Part shown: positions 48,226 through 58,702 of the stretch, piece by piece
Layout of the letters: every line of letters starts with the position of its first letter
Position numbering within the stretch: position 1 is the stretch's first letter
Assembly (NCBI GenBank): GCA_000634215.1
Contig: JFLX01000001.1
Span: 186,001-250,000 of the forward strand
Source of the DNA: Prochlorococcus sp. scB243_495L20
Lineage (GTDB): Bacteria; Cyanobacteriota; Cyanobacteriia; PCC-6307; Cyanobiaceae
Direction of reading: 5' to 3'
Length of the DNA stretch: 64,000 nt
Position numbers and translations under genes: made by a program
Notes under the pieces: generated by a model
Database searches by the model: none
Seen by the model: only the letters and a program-made list of their open reading frames with translations
What the model was told of the DNA's origin: nothing

Positions 48226-50886
48226 ATGACATCTCAATTAATTAAAAAGATAGTTACTGGAGATGAGATAAGAAATGCTTTTTTAAAATTTTACAGTGAA
48301 AAATTTCATAAAATCACTCCAAGTGCATCTTTGATTCCGGATGACCCTACGGTTATGCTCACAATTGCTGGAATGCTACCTTTTAAGCCAGTTTTTTTAG
48401 GTTTAAAAGAAAGACCATCAAAAAGGGCTACATCTAGCCAAAAGTGCATCAGAACAAACGATATAGAAAACGTTGGAGTTACAGCTAGACACCACACTTT
48501 TTTTGAAATGCTTGGTAATTTCTCTTTTGGAGATTATTTTAAACGAGAAGCTATTCAATGGGCTTGGGAATTAGTTACTAATATTTATCAACTTTCTGTT
48601 GAAAATATAATTGTGAGTGTTTTTCACGAAGACGAAGAGTCTGCAAAAATTTGGAGAGATGAAATTGGTATTCATCCAGATAGGATAGTAAAACTAGGTC
48701 AGGAAGATAATTTTTGGTCATCTGGCAAAACAGGTCCATGTGGACCTTGTTCAGAACTTTATTATGATTTTCATCCTGAAAAGGGTCTTCAGAATATTGA
48801 TTTAGAAGATGGAGATCGTTTTATTGAATTTTATAATCTTGTTTTTATGCAATATAATCGTGATCCTAATGGAAAATTGACTGATTTAAAATTTAAAAAT
48901 ATTGATACAGGAATGGGTCTTGAAAGGATGGCTCAAATACTACAAAAAAAGCAAAATAATTATGAGACAGATTTAATTTTTCCTATTATTCAAAAAATTT
49001 GTGAGATTGCAAATATTGATTATTTTTCTTCAGATGATAAAAGCAAAATTTCTTTAAAAATCATTGGTGATCATACAAGAGCTGTTATTCATTTAATTTC
49101 TGATGGAGTATCAGCAAGTAATCTCGGTAGGGGATATATATTAAGAAGGCTTATTAGAAGAATGGTCAGACATGGCAGATTATTAGGTATAACGAATGAA
49201 TTTTTACCTCATATTGCTACTGTTGGAATTAACTTAATGCAAAATAATTATCCTGATTTAAAAAATAATAATGATTTAATTTTGAATGAGATAAAAATTG
49301 AAGAAATAAGATTTAGGGAAACTCTTGAAAGAGGAGAGAAATTGCTAGATGAGTTAATTTCTTCAGGGCAGAAATTAATTTCTGGTTTTAAAGCTTTTGA
49401 ACTTTATGATACTTATGGATTTCCTCTAGAACTTACTGTGGAAATTGCTGAAGAACATAGTATCAGTGTAGATGTAAAGGGTTTTGAAGAAGAAATGAAT
49501 GTACAAAAAGAGAGAGCTAAAGCTGCTTCAAGTACTATTGATTTGACATTAGAGGGATCATTAGAGCGAGAAATAGATCTTTTTAATAAAACTGTTTTTA
49601 ATGGTTATAAGTCACTCCTTTCGGAAGCTGAAATAAAGGGTATATTCTTGGATTCAACATTAGTTAAGGAAGCAAGTGAAGGTCAGGAAGTTTTAATTGT
49701 TCTTGATCAGACAACTTTTTATGGAGAATCTGGCGGGCAAGTTGGTGATATTGGAACGATATTTTCAAACGATGTTGAGGTCTTGGTTGATAATGTCATG
49801 CGAAAGAAAAATGTTTTTTTACATTATGGAACAATCAAAAAAGGAAAATTAACTATTGGACAAAAAGTTAAGACTAATGTTAGTTCCTCTAATAGAGCTA
49901 AGGCTGCTGCAAATCATACAGCCACTCATTTATTACAATCTGCACTTAAATCAGTTATTAATGAAAGCGTTGGACAAAAAGGTTCATTGGTAACCTTTAA
50001 TAAATTACGATTTGACTTTAACTCCTCTAATCCTATTTCTAAAGATCAAATTTCTAAGATTGAGACTTTAGTTAACTCTTGGATTATGGAAAATCATGCC
50101 CTAGAAATAAAAAATATGTCCAAGAGTGACGCTCTTGAAAAGGGCGCAGTCGCCATGTTTGGAGAAAAATATGATGATGAAGTGCGCGTTGTTAATGTAC
50201 CAGGAGTTTCAATGGAACTTTGTGGTGGTACACATGTTAAGACTACATCCGAATTAGGTTCTTTCAAAATAATTAGTGAGGAAGGAATCTCAGCTGGAGT
50301 CAGAAGAATCGAAGCATTATCAGGCCAATCAGCATTAGACTATTTCAGTGATAGAAATGCATTAGTAAACCAACTAAGTGATTTGTTAAAAGCAAATCCT
50401 AATCAACTTTTTGAAAGGGTTAATAATTTGCAAGCAGAGCTTATTAATAAGAATAAAGAAATACAAAAAATGAAAGATGAAATTGCATATTTTAAATACT
50501 CTTCTATAAAATCATCCGCAGAAATAGTAAATTCTTTTTCAATTTTAGTAAATCAGATTGATGGCTTAGATGGGAATTCTTTGCAATCTGCAGCACTTAA
50601 TTTAACTTCTCATTTGGGAAATAAAGCAATAGTGATTCTTGGGGGAATACCAAATCCAGAAAATAGAAAGTTGTTATTTGTAGTTTCTTTAGGTGATGAT
50701 GCAGTAAAAATAGGATTGCAGGCAGGTAAATTAATTAATGAGATTGCAAGAATTTGTTCGGGAGGAGGAGGAGGAAAGCCTAACTTTGCTCAAGCAGGTG
50801 CTAAAGATATTGATAAGTTAAGTGATGCTTTAGATTATGCTAAAAATTATTTGCAAAAAACATTAGCTAGTCATTCTGATAAATAA
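48226..50886 (+). CDS. alaS: alanyl-tRNA synthetase
   Basis: An 886-residue class II synthetase. The aminoacylation domain has [48 protein letters not shown] and [10 protein letters not shown]. The editing domain carries the zinc ligands [12 protein letters not shown] and [16 protein letters not shown]. The C-terminal C-Ala domain ends with [19 protein letters not shown]. It charges tRNA-Ala and clears mischarged Ser/Gly. Full length. The 3' end overlaps convergent speA by 16 bp. Confidence 0.97.
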   Translation: MTSQLIKKIVTGDEIRNAFLKFYSEKFHKITPSASLIPDDPTVMLTIAGMLPFKPVFLGLKERPSKRATSSQKCIRTNDIENVGVTARHHTFFEMLGNFSFGDYFKREAIQWAWELVTNIYQLSVENIIVSVFHEDEESAKIWRDEIGIHPDRIVKLGQEDNFWSSGKTGPCGPCSELYYDFHPEKGLQNIDLEDGDRFIEFYNLVFMQYNRDPNGKLTDLKFKNIDTGMGLERMAQILQKKQNNYETDLIFPIIQKICEIANIDYFSSDDKSKISLKIIGDHTRAVIHLISDGVSASNLGRGYILRRLIRRMVRHGRLLGITNEFLPHIATVGINLMQNNYPDLKNNNDLILNEIKIEEIRFRETLERGEKLLDELISSGQKLISGFKAFELYDTYGFPLELTVEIAEEHSISVDVKGFEEEMNVQKERAKAASSTIDLTLEGSLEREIDLFNKTVFNGYKSLLSEAEIKGIFLDSTLVKEASEGQEVLIVLDQTTFYGESGGQVGDIGTIFSNDVEVLVDNVMRKKNVFLHYGTIKKGKLTIGQKVKTNVSSSNRAKAAANHTATHLLQSALKSVINESVGQKGSLVTFNKLRFDFNSSNPISKDQISKIETLVNSWIMENHALEIKNMSKSDALEKGAVAMFGEKYDDEVRVVNVPGVSMELCGGTHVKTTSELGSFKIISEEGISAGVRRIEALSGQSALDYFSDRNALVNQLSDLLKANPNQLFERVNNLQAELINKNKEIQKMKDEIAYFKYSSIKSSAEIVNSFSILVNQIDGLDGNSLQSAALNLTSHLGNKAIVILGGIPNPENRKLLFVVSLGDDAVKIGLQAGKLINEIARICSGGGGGKPNFAQAGAKDIDKLSDALDYAKNYLQKTLASHSDK

Positions 50887-52817
50887 CTACTTTTTCTGAG
50901 ACTAATTTCGATTTGATCCATTAATTTCCTTGCTTCTTCAATAGTTAATTTTTTTTGATCAATTGCTGATTCAGTATTAATTCTTATAGATTCAACCAAA
51001 GAAGCTGAACTGTAATCTAATAATTGTAAAATTTCAGATTTACTCTCCTCTTTAATAATATTTCTGACCTTATATGAATTATCTTGATTTATGTCTATAT
51101 GAACAACGTTGGTACTGCCAAATAAATTGTGCAAGTTTCCTAATGCTTCTTGATAGGCTCCAGTCATAAAAATTCCAATTAGGTAATCTTTATCTTCTTC
51201 TGGCTTATGCAAATTTAGTAGTGATTTAATTTCTCCATTATCAATAAAATTATTTAGTTTCCCATCTGAATCACAAGTTAAATCTGCAAAGTTTCCTTTG
51301 CAGAACGGCTCCTCTAAGTGCCTATGTATTGGTACTATTGGGAAAATCTGATTTATTGCCCAGCTATCAGGAATAGATTTAAAAATAGATAAATTTGCGT
51401 AATAAGTTGATGCAAGAGTTTCTGTAATTTCAGATAAATCAGGGTGATTGATTTCATCATTATTCAGGTTATTAGAAATTTCTTTTGCGCAAGCCCAAGT
51501 AAGTTCTTCGGCATAAGCTCTTTCTGCCAAACTTAAAAATCCTAATCTAAAAGCGACTAAGCAATCTTCTTTAAACTTTTTTGCATCATTCCATAGTTCA
51601 ATTATTTGAGATAAATTTATTTTTTTATTTTTAAGTTTTTTTAATTCATAATAAGTATCAAGTAAATTTGAAATTATTAATTGTTGATTTTTTTTATCAA
51701 AAATTTGTAGTTTGGAACTAACATGACTTGTTCCTAAGACATTAAAAATTAAAACTGAACAATGACTAATTATTGCTCTTCCACTTTCTGAGATTATGGT
51801 TGGATGCTTGATATTATTTAATTCACATGAATCCTTAATTGTTGCAATTACATCGTTAGCATAATTTTGGAGAGAATAATTAGTAGAAGTGTTGGAGGAG
51901 GTTTTAGTTCCATCAAAATCTATTCCTAATCCACCCCCAACGTCGATATATTGCATTGGGGCTCCTAGTTTGCATAGTTCAACATATATTTGACTTGCTT
52001 CTTGTAATGCGTCTTTGATCACAGCAATATCGCTTATTTGACTGCCTATATGAAAATGGAGCAATTTCATTTCGTTGATAAGATTTGCTTCTTTTAGTTC
52101 TTTTATTGTCAACATAATTTCTGGGATTGATAATCCAAATTTGGAATTATCTCCAATCGATTTACCCCACCTACCACTACTTTTACTTGATAACTTTGCT
52201 CTAATTCCTATCAATGGAGTTGCGTTAAGTTCTTCAACTGCTTGAATAATTCTTTTTACCTCATCTCGTTGTTCAATAACTATTATTGGATTTTTGCCGA
52301 GTTTTCTGGCCAAAGTAGCAATCTCAATATATTTTTTATCTTTATATCCGTTGCATATTAATAATGAATTTTGGTTTTCAAGAAGTGCAAGGCCAATTAA
52401 TAGTTCTGACTTACTTCCTACTTCTAAACCAAAATTCCATTGGCTACCAAAATCTATTATCTTTTCAAGGACATTTTTCTGTTGATTACATTTGACAGGA
52501 AAAACGCCTTGATAAATATTTTTATATTTATAGGTTTTTATTGCTTTTAAAAAAGAGTTATGTAATGCATTTATTCGATCTTTTAAGATATCATTAAATC
52601 TTATGATTAATGGAGGATTTATTTCTCTACTCTTAAGTTCTTTGACAAGCTTAAAAAGATCAATCTTATTTTCAGATTTTATATCTTTAGTTACTGATAT
52701 ATTTCCTTTGGAATTTATAGAAAAATATTTATCTCCCCACTTGTCTATGTTATAAGTCGAAATACTATCTTCAATAGTCCAAATATTCTTTAATTTTTTC
52801 GGCTCAAAATTGGTCAA
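50871..52817 (-). CDS. speA: biosynthetic arginine decarboxylase
   Basis: A 648-residue fold-type III PLP decarboxylase converting arginine to agmatine for polyamine synthesis. It begins with [23 protein letters not shown], shows the PLP lysine region [54 protein letters not shown] and [11 protein letters not shown]. Length is that of the bacterial/plant SpeA form. It is divergent from ndk and uses arginine made by argH/argJ in the same window. Confidence 0.95.
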   Translation of the reverse strand: MTNFEPKKLKNIWTIEDSISTYNIDKWGDKYFSINSKGNISVTKDIKSENKIDLFKLVKELKSREINPPLIIRFNDILKDRINALHNSFLKAIKTYKYKNIYQGVFPVKCNQQKNVLEKIIDFGSQWNFGLEVGSKSELLIGLALLENQNSLLICNGYKDKKYIEIATLARKLGKNPIIVIEQRDEVKRIIQAVEELNATPLIGIRAKLSSKSSGRWGKSIGDNSKFGLSIPEIMLTIKELKEANLINEMKLLHFHIGSQISDIAVIKDALQEASQIYVELCKLGAPMQYIDVGGGLGIDFDGTKTSSNTSTNYSLQNYANDVIATIKDSCELNNIKHPTIISESGRAIISHCSVLIFNVLGTSHVSSKLQIFDKKNQQLIISNLLDTYYELKKLKNKKINLSQIIELWNDAKKFKEDCLVAFRLGFLSLAERAYAEELTWACAKEISNNLNNDEINHPDLSEITETLASTYYANLSIFKSIPDSWAINQIFPIVPIHRHLEEPFCKGNFADLTCDSDGKLNNFIDNGEIKSLLNLHKPEEDKDYLIGIFMTGAYQEALGNLHNLFGSTNVVHIDINQDNSYKVRNIIKEESKSEILQLLDYSSASLVESIRINTESAIDQKKLTIEEARKLMDQIEISLRKSSYLSE

Positions 52818-52939
52818 TTTATGTCTTAGTAATTAATAAATGTTTTTGAAAATAACTTAAAACAATATCTTTTATTTTAATGATTACTTGCCAAGTTACC
52901 ACCCAAAAGTTGAATATACATAGAGTGATTATTAATTAA

Positions 52940-53398
52940 ATGACCAAAGAGAGAACTTTTATTGCAATTAAACCAGATGGAGTGCAAAGAGGATATGTTT
53001 CTGAGATTATTGGCAGATTTGAAAAAAAAGGATTTAAATTGGTTGGATTAAAGCAATTAATTCCTTCAAAAGAACTTGCTCAAAATCATTATGGAGTACA
53101 TAGAGAAAGACCCTTTTTTGGTGATTTAGTAGACTTTATTTCAAGTGGTCCTGTTGTAGCAATGGTTTGGGAAGGCGAAGGAGTTATTTTGAGTGCTAGA
53201 AAACTAATAGGTGCAACAAAACCTTTGGAAGCAGAGCCTGGAACAATTAGAGGTGATTTAGCTATTGATATTGGGAGGAATATTATTCATGGTTCTGATG
53301 GAGAAGAAACAGCAAAATTTGAAATTGATCTATGGTTTAACGAAGAGGAATTATGTGAGTGGGAAACTTCTGATTCGAAATGGCGATCTGAAAATTAA
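52940..53398 (+). CDS. ndk: nucleoside diphosphate kinase
   Basis: A 152-residue NDK. It begins [33 protein letters not shown] and has the phosphohistidine in [21 protein letters not shown] (about residue 117). It equilibrates NTP and NDP pools through a phospho-His intermediate. Length and all signature residues are canonical. A 3-bp gap separates it from the convergent glycine-oxidase-like gene. Confidence 0.97.
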   Translation: MTKERTFIAIKPDGVQRGYVSEIIGRFEKKGFKLVGLKQLIPSKELAQNHYGVHRERPFFGDLVDFISSGPVVAMVWEGEGVILSARKLIGATKPLEAEPGTIRGDLAIDIGRNIIHGSDGEETAKFEIDLWFNEEELCEWETSDSKWRSEN

Positions 53399-53401
53399 AA
53401 T

Positions 53402-54511
53402 TTAAATCGCAAATCTATCTAAACTAAATTTTTCTAAAAAGTTTTTCTCTATTTCTTTGAGATTTTTATTTTGAACTATTTTCAAAAGAAGATCACTTGT
53501 TATTGCAGAAAATAAAACTCCATTTCTGTAATGTCCTGTAGCTATATAAAGATTTTCAATTTTTGATTTTCCAATTATTGGTTTTAGATCTGGTGTGCAA
53601 GGTCTAAAGCCCCACCAATGTTCCATTTGTGGCCAATTAATAGCTTCTGGCAATAAAGAGCGAATGCCTTCTTGCAGTTGTTTTATTCCATTAGGAGTAT
53701 TACCTGGATTAAATTTTGAATCTTTTTCAACTGTCGCTCCAACTATAATAAGTCCATCATCACGGGGAACTAGATAAGTTTTTGGACCAAAAATAACCCT
53801 TTTCAAAAAATTTGTTGGACCTTGTATTGATAGCATTTGTCCCTTTACAGGAAAGACTGGAATCTTATTAAAAATTTTTTTACTCCACGCACCGCTGCAT
53901 ATAATTGCTTTTTCGCAGTTAATTTTTTTTATTTCCCCAGTGGCACATAAAACTGTTGCACCTGTAATTTTGTTTTTTTCGAATGTCAAATCCTCTACTT
54001 CTGATCCCTCTTGAAATTCGACTCCATTCAAGGAGCATGCTCTTTCAAGAGCACGCATCAGCTTTCTTCGGTTATCTATTTGACCATCTTGTTCAAAAAG
54101 TAAACCATGTTTCCAAATAGAATTCATTCCATTGATTTCTTTTTGAAGATCTTTGTGATTTAAATATTTTCCAAATTCATGAGTGGGAAACTCTTCAAGA
54201 TCTTCTATGTTTTTAAAAGGAACTACTATGCCACATTTTTTTAAACCGCATTTAATATTACTATCTTGTTCAATACTTTGTATCCACTTTGGAATTAGAT
54301 TTTGACTTTCTTGGCCAAATTTTAGTAATTCATCTTCGAGCCCTTCGGCATGAGTAGCTAACATTCCTGCAGCCACAAATCCAGCTGATTCATTTCTGTT
54401 TTTGCTTAAAACTAAAACTTTGAAGTTATTTCTAGAAAATTCATAAGCAATAGATAAACCTAAAAGTCCACCTCCAATGATTAATATTGAATTTTTGGTT
54501 TCTTGTGCCAT
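53402..54511 (-). CDS. thiO: glycine oxidase / D-amino acid oxidase-like FAD protein (ThiO type)
   Basis: A 369-residue FAD oxidoreductase of the DAO family. The ADP-binding motif is ILIIGGGLLGLSIAYEFSRNN, followed by AAGMLATHAEGL, IICSGAWSKKIF, VKGQMLSIQGP, a substrate region RVIFGPKTYLVPRDDGLIIVGATVE, WGFRPCTPDLKPIIG and ATGHYRNGVLFSAIT. The length and final motif fit ThiO, which makes dehydroglycine for thiazole synthesis; a more general amino acid oxidase remains possible. It is divergent from gatB. Confidence 0.85.
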   Translation of the reverse strand: MAQETKNSILIIGGGLLGLSIAYEFSRNNFKVLVLSKNRNESAGFVAAGMLATHAEGLEDELLKFGQESQNLIPKWIQSIEQDSNIKCGLKKCGIVVPFKNIEDLEEFPTHEFGKYLNHKDLQKEINGMNSIWKHGLLFEQDGQIDNRRKLMRALERACSLNGVEFQEGSEVEDLTFEKNKITGATVLCATGEIKKINCEKAIICSGAWSKKIFNKIPVFPVKGQMLSIQGPTNFLKRVIFGPKTYLVPRDDGLIIVGATVEKDSKFNPGNTPNGIKQLQEGIRSLLPEAINWPQMEHWWGFRPCTPDLKPIIGKSKIENLYIATGHYRNGVLFSAITSDLLLKIVQNKNLKEIEKNFLEKFSLDRFAI

Positions 54512-54590
54512 TTAAAAATTAATATTTTTATTTGTGTTTTGGTCCTCTTTTCCTTTATATCCAATAATATTAATAAAGAGACTTTTAATA

Positions 54591-56063
54591 ATGAACAATT
54601 TGGAATCTTGGGAAGCTGTGATTGGTTTGGAAACTCATGTACAGCTTAATACGAAAAGTAAAATATTCACATCTGCGTCAACAGCTTTTGGTGATGCACC
54701 TAATACCCATATAGATCCTGTAGTTTGTGGGTTACCAGGAACTCTTCCAGTTCTTAATGAGACTGTTCTTGAGTATGCTGTAAAAACTTCGTTAGCATTA
54801 AATTTAAACGTTGCAGAACATTGTAAATTTGATAGAAAACAATATTTTTATCCTGATCTTCCTAAAAATTATCAAATTTCACAATTTGATGAGCCACTAG
54901 CTGAAAATGGTTGGTTAGAGGTTGAAATAATTGAAAAGGACAAAGAACCTTATATCAAGAAAATTGGTATAGAAAGGCTACATATGGAAGAAGACGCCGG
55001 AAAACTAGTCCATTCAGGAAGTGATAGATTAGCTGGCTCTAAGTATTCTTTAGTTGATTACAATCGTGCCGGAATAGCACTTTGTGAGATTGTAAGTAAA
55101 CCAGATATTAGATCAGGTAAAGAGGCATCTGAATATGCTTCAGAGATTAGAAGAACAGTTAGATATCTAGGGGTATCAGATGGAAATATGCAAGAGGGTT
55201 CATTACGCTGCGATGTCAATATTTCAGTAAGAAAAGGACCTAATGCTCCTTTTGGTACCAAAGTGGAAATAAAAAATATGAATTCATTTTCTGCAATTCA
55301 AAAGGCTTGTGATTATGAAATAGCCAGACAAATAGAAGTTTATGAAAATGGAGGAAAAATTTTCCAAGAAACAAGGTTATGGGATGAAGCTAAGCAATTA
55401 ACGAAAAGTATGAGATTAAAAGAAGGTAGCAGTGACTATAGATATTTTCCTGATCCTGACCTAGGTCCAATTGAAATAACAAAAGCCCAACAAGAAATAT
55501 GGTTTAAAGAACTACCAGAATTACCTTCAAAGAAAAGATATAAATACATAAGCCAATTTGGGCTGTCTGCATATGATGCAAGGGTAATTTCGGATGAAAT
55601 AAGCATGGCAAACTTTTTTGAAGAAACAGTAGCAAATGGTGCTGAGGCTAAACTAGCTTCAAATTGGATAACAAGTGATATTGTGGGCTATTTAAAATCA
55701 AACAAACTAAGTTTTAGTGAATTAAAGCTTAGTCCTGAAAATCTTGCAGAAATGATTAACATGATTTCAAAAAATATAATTAGTGGAAAAATTGCTAAAG
55801 AAATATTACCTGAACTTATTCAAAAAAATATTTCCCCGAAAAAATTAGTTGAAGAAAAAGGGTTGGCAATGATATCAGATTCTTCAAGTATTTCACCAAT
55901 AATTGATGAACTTATAAATGAACATCCAAATGAAGTTCAAGCATTTAAAAATGGCAAAACTAAGTTACTTGGTTTTTTTGTTGGTCAACTTATGAAAAGA
56001 ACAAAAGGTAAAGCTGACCCTAAACTTGCAAATAAACTTCTTACGGAAAAATTAAATAACTAA
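54591..56063 (+). CDS. gatB: aspartyl/glutamyl-tRNA amidotransferase subunit B
   Basis: A 490-residue GatB from the ATG at 54591 (MNNLESWEAVIGLETHVQLNT). The frame is open to a TTG at 54534, but the canonical start is the ATG. It shows CGLPGTLPVLNE, DRKQYFYPDLPKNYQISQFDEP, the RLHMEEDAGKLVH metal/substrate region, DYNRAGIALCEIVS and MQEGSLRCDVNISV, and the tail domain ends in GFFVGQLMKRTKGKADP. It forms GatCAB, which amidates Glu-tRNA-Gln. Convergent with coaE, 3 bp apart. Confidence 0.96.
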   Translation: MNNLESWEAVIGLETHVQLNTKSKIFTSASTAFGDAPNTHIDPVVCGLPGTLPVLNETVLEYAVKTSLALNLNVAEHCKFDRKQYFYPDLPKNYQISQFDEPLAENGWLEVEIIEKDKEPYIKKIGIERLHMEEDAGKLVHSGSDRLAGSKYSLVDYNRAGIALCEIVSKPDIRSGKEASEYASEIRRTVRYLGVSDGNMQEGSLRCDVNISVRKGPNAPFGTKVEIKNMNSFSAIQKACDYEIARQIEVYENGGKIFQETRLWDEAKQLTKSMRLKEGSSDYRYFPDPDLGPIEITKAQQEIWFKELPELPSKKRYKYISQFGLSAYDARVISDEISMANFFEETVANGAEAKLASNWITSDIVGYLKSNKLSFSELKLSPENLAEMINMISKNIISGKIAKEILPELIQKNISPKKLVEEKGLAMISDSSSISPIIDELINEHPNEVQAFKNGKTKLLGFFVGQLMKRTKGKADPKLANKLLTEKLNN

Positions 56064-56066
56064 AGC

Positions 56067-56684
56067 TTAAAGAAGCTTTTTTATCGTATTGATCCATTTA
56101 TTTTGATCATCCGAATTCTCTAAAATAATATCTGAGAATTTTCTTTTTTCTTCAAAACTTAATTGAAAATTTATCAATTCATATGCTTCTTTTTCGCTAA
56201 TTTTATCTCTTGTGATAAGTCTGTTTTTTTGTATTTCTTCAGGACATTTAACTAACCATATTTCAGTGCAAATATCTTCAAATTTTGCTTCAAACAATAA
56301 TGGAATAACCAAAACTATAGTTTGATTATTTCTGTATTGACTGCACTCTTCTATCATTCTTTCTTTAATTAAGGGGTGAAGTAGTTTTTCAATCCATTCC
56401 TTGCTTGCTGAATGTTTAAAAATAATGTTCCTTAAAAGTTTTCTGTTTATTTCCTTTTCTGAATTGCTTTTATTATCAATAATTTTATTTCCAAAATAAT
56501 CTAAAATTTTCTTATATCCATATGTGTTTGGTTTGATTAATTCTCTTGAAAAATGATCTGCATCTAATATTGGTATGTTTTTATATTTTCTTATGTAATT
56601 AGTTATGGTTGTCTTCCCACTTGCAATTCCTCCTGTTAAACCAATCCTTCTTTGGTTGTTTTTTAATTTTTGAAGAATATCCAT
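56067..56684 (-). CDS. coaE: dephospho-CoA kinase
   Basis: A 205-residue P-loop kinase for the last step of CoA synthesis. It shows RIGLTGGIASGKTTITNYI, PILDADHFSRELI, LHPLIKERM and VIPLLFEAKFEDICTEIWLVKCPEEIQKNRL. All hallmarks of CoaE are visible and the length is normal. It is divergent from argJ with 76 bp between starts. Confidence 0.95.
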   Translation of the reverse strand: MDILQKLKNNQRRIGLTGGIASGKTTITNYIRKYKNIPILDADHFSRELIKPNTYGYKKILDYFGNKIIDNKSNSEKEINRKLLRNIIFKHSASKEWIEKLLHPLIKERMIEECSQYRNNQTIVLVIPLLFEAKFEDICTEIWLVKCPEEIQKNRLITRDKISEKEAYELINFQLSFEEKRKFSDIILENSDDQNKWINTIKKLL

Positions 56685-56760
56685 ATAATTAATAATAATC
56701 TAATTACTTAGTTTCTTTAGTATTAAAGAGTAGTTAGTATGAATTAAAATACCAAAAAGT

Positions 56761-57999
56761 TTGAGCCAGTTAGATTCCAATTGGTCGTTTGTTGATGACA
56801 GTAAGATAACACCCAAGGGGTTTCTTTTTGCTGGGATATCTGCTGGTTTAAAAGCTTCTAATAAAAAAGATTTAGCACTAATACTCGCTCCAGAAGGAAG
56901 TATTTTTAGTGGGATGTTTACCCAATCAATAGTTCGAGCTTCTTGTGTGGATATTTGTGAGGAAAGGATTAAAACAACTTCAGGTTTTCTAAGAGCAATA
57001 TTAATTAATTCTGGTCAAGCAAATGCATGTACAGGAAATCTTGGCATCCAACATTTTCAAATTGCGACAGGAAAGATTGCGGAACTTTTAGGAATAAAAG
57101 AAGAAGAAGTTTTAATGTGCTCAACTGGTGTAATTGGTGTTCCAATACAAATAAATGATTTAGTAAAAAATTTACCGAGTTTAGTTAGTGATTTAAAGGG
57201 TAATAATTTTGAAAATGCAGCAGAAGCAATTTTAACAACTGATTTGACTTTGAAAAAAGTGTCAATAGAGACGATTATTCAAAGTAGAAAAATAACAATA
57301 GCAGGATTTGCAAAAGGTTCAGGAATGATTTACCCCAATATGGCTACAATGCTTGCTTTTCTAACCTGTGATGCGGGTATTCAAAAAGAAGAATGGGACA
57401 AAATGATTGCTATTGCGGTTCAAAAATCTTTTAATGCAATATCAGTTGATGGAGAGACAAGCACAAATGATTCTTTTGTTGGAATAAATGCAGGAGAGAA
57501 AATTGAAAAAAGGTTTTTTCCAATTATTCAACAAGGGATTGATATTGTATGTCAGAACTTGGCAAAAAATATTGCAAGGGATGGAGAGGGAGCAAATTGT
57601 TTATTAGAAGTTTTGGTTCAAGGAGCAAAAAATACAGATGATGCAATTATGCTCGCGAAATCTATTTGTAATTCTGCCTTGGTAAAAACTGCGATACATG
57701 GTTGTGATCCAAATTGGGGACGAATCATTTCTGCTGCAGGTAATTCTGGAGTTAAATTCAACTTAAATGACGTTGACTTGTATATAGGAAACACCCATAT
57801 TTTGGAAAAAGGCAAGTTAAATAAATATGATCCACAAAAAGTCACAGACTATATTAGGTCCAGAATGAAAGGTAGATATTTGGTAGATGATATTGTAAAA
57901 ATTATGATTAATCTAAATTCTGGCGAATCAAAAGGTACAGCTTGGGGGTGCGATCTTTCTAAAAAGTATGTTGAAATAAATAGCGAATATACTACATAG
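56761..57999 (+). CDS. argJ: bifunctional ornithine acetyltransferase / N-acetylglutamate synthase
   Basis: A 412-residue ArgJ starting with TTG (MSQLDSNWSFVDDSKITPKGFLFAGISAGLK). It contains the autoproteolysis site, with the nucleophile threonine in MIYPNMATMLAFLTCD, plus INSGQANACTGN, CSTGVIGVPIQ, KSFNAISVDGETSTNDS and GCDPNWGRIISAAGNSGV. It recycles the acetyl group in arginine synthesis. The last 17 bp recur at 60158-60174, so this end is an attachment site: residues SEYTT and a stop are retained in both copies. Confidence 0.95.
   Translation: MSQLDSNWSFVDDSKITPKGFLFAGISAGLKASNKKDLALILAPEGSIFSGMFTQSIVRASCVDICEERIKTTSGFLRAILINSGQANACTGNLGIQHFQIATGKIAELLGIKEEEVLMCSTGVIGVPIQINDLVKNLPSLVSDLKGNNFENAAEAILTTDLTLKKVSIETIIQSRKITIAGFAKGSGMIYPNMATMLAFLTCDAGIQKEEWDKMIAIAVQKSFNAISVDGETSTNDSFVGINAGEKIEKRFFPIIQQGIDIVCQNLAKNIARDGEGANCLLEVLVQGAKNTDDAIMLAKSICNSALVKTAIHGCDPNWGRIISAAGNSGVKFNLNDVDLYIGNTHILEKGKLNKYDPQKVTDYIRSRMKGRYLVDDIVKIMINLNSGESKGTAWGCDLSKKYVEINSEYTT
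57979..57995 (+). repeat. attL-like direct repeat, argJ 3' end
   Basis: AATAGCGAATATACTAC, identical to 60158-60174. Extending 4 bp upstream gives one mismatch over 21 bp. In argJ it encodes most of the final SEYTT and is followed by ATAG, i.e. the stop TAG. Core of the left junction of the islet. Confidence 0.85.
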
Positions 58000-58046
58000 T
58001 CTGAGATCGATTGTGCTGCAGTAGAAGTCAAGGAATAGTAAAACGA

Positions 58047-58065
58047 TTTGACACGAATATGACAC
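58047..58065 (+). repeat. TTTGACAC / TATGACAC pair, 11-bp period (left arm)
   Basis: TTTGACACGAATATGACAC, 52 bp inside the left core. It aligns with the guaA-remnant pair at 40315-40333 at 14 of 19 positions. A shared TATGATTGACTT block follows at 58091-58102 on this strand; the guaA remnant has it on the opposite strand. Confidence 0.65.
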
Positions 58066-58191
58066 TAACTGAATCCTTGAAATCAATTGGTATGATTGAC
58101 TTTTATACTATATGATTTTATCAACTCGGAATATAATACGACTTAACGCTAAAACATATTTGTATCAATAGATTTGAAGATTATTAATATA

Positions 58192-58210
58192 TTGCTTACG
58201 GTCTGCTTAC
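58192..58210 (+). repeat. TTGCTTAC / CTGCTTAC pair, 11-bp period (left inner arm)
   Basis: TTGCTTAC at 58192-58199 and CTGCTTAC at 58203-58210. The same octamer pair with the same period recurs at 60010-60028 near the right end. Confidence 0.65.
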
Positions 58211-58256
58211 ATTTAATTAGGACTTATTATTACTAATTTAATTAAGTAGTACTAGA

Positions 58257-58424
58257 TTAAACATATCCATTAACTATGGTTGGATATTCTTTGTTTTTGA
58301 ACATTTTTCTATAATCATCATGCAATCTTTCAGTTGCCACTTTTCTTTTCTTCATTGCATCTCTGATTAAATTCATCTCATTGAATGTTCGATTGAGAAT
58401 GGTGAATGGAGTAGTTAGTTTCAT
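58257..58424 (-). CDS. islet small protein A (55 residues)
   Basis: An ORF from an ATG at 58424 with a strong Shine-Dalgarno (AAGGAGG, 4 bp before the start), which is unusual in this genome. The product begins MKLTTPFTILNRTFNEMNL and is basic and helical (RDAMKKRKVATERLHDDYRK), with no cysteines and no membrane segment. The 19-bp block AGGAGGTTTTATGAAACTA also precedes and starts the neighbouring gene at 58646 with one mismatch. No family recognised; no function suggested. Confidence 0.7.
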   Translation of the reverse strand: MKLTTPFTILNRTFNEMNLIRDAMKKRKVATERLHDDYRKMFKNKEYPTIVNGYV

Positions 58425-58463
58425 AAAACCTCCTTTTTTTAATAAAAACTAAGAATCAATAAC

Positions 58464-58646
58464 TCAGTCGCAGTAAATTAAACAATTTTGATTTGTTGGA
58501 TGTTCTCTACATTCTTTCTCCCAAAAGTTTTGAAACTCAGGCGTGCATTTTGCAAGTTCTTTTGGGGTTTCGTTTAGATTTAATCCTGCATAATTAAACG
58601 CAGTTAAGTATCTTGGAAGAATGTTAAATTGATTGAATAGTTTCAT
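58464..58646 (-). CDS. islet small protein B (60 residues), cysteine-containing
   Basis: An ORF with an AGGAGG Shine-Dalgarno 4 bp before the ATG. The product starts MKLFNQFNILPRYLTAFNYA and ends in a cysteine-rich polar tail with four cysteines (KCTPEF, KECREH, QNCLIYCD) that could bind metal or form disulfides. It has no signal peptide or membrane segment. It is 39 bp upstream of islet protein A on the same strand, with a near-identical translation-start block, so the two probably share regulation. Family not recognised. Confidence 0.7.
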   Translation of the reverse strand: MKLFNQFNILPRYLTAFNYAGLNLNETPKELAKCTPEFQNFWEKECREHPTNQNCLIYCD

Positions 58647-58702
58647 AAGACCTCCTAGATCTATATCTATATTGTCCTCCTATTAACTTTAAATTCATAG
58701 AG

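Noticed and set aside
54534-54590. N-terminal extension of GatB from a TTG
   Set aside because: The canonical GatB start is the ATG at 54591 and the extra residues are hydrophobic and unlike the family.
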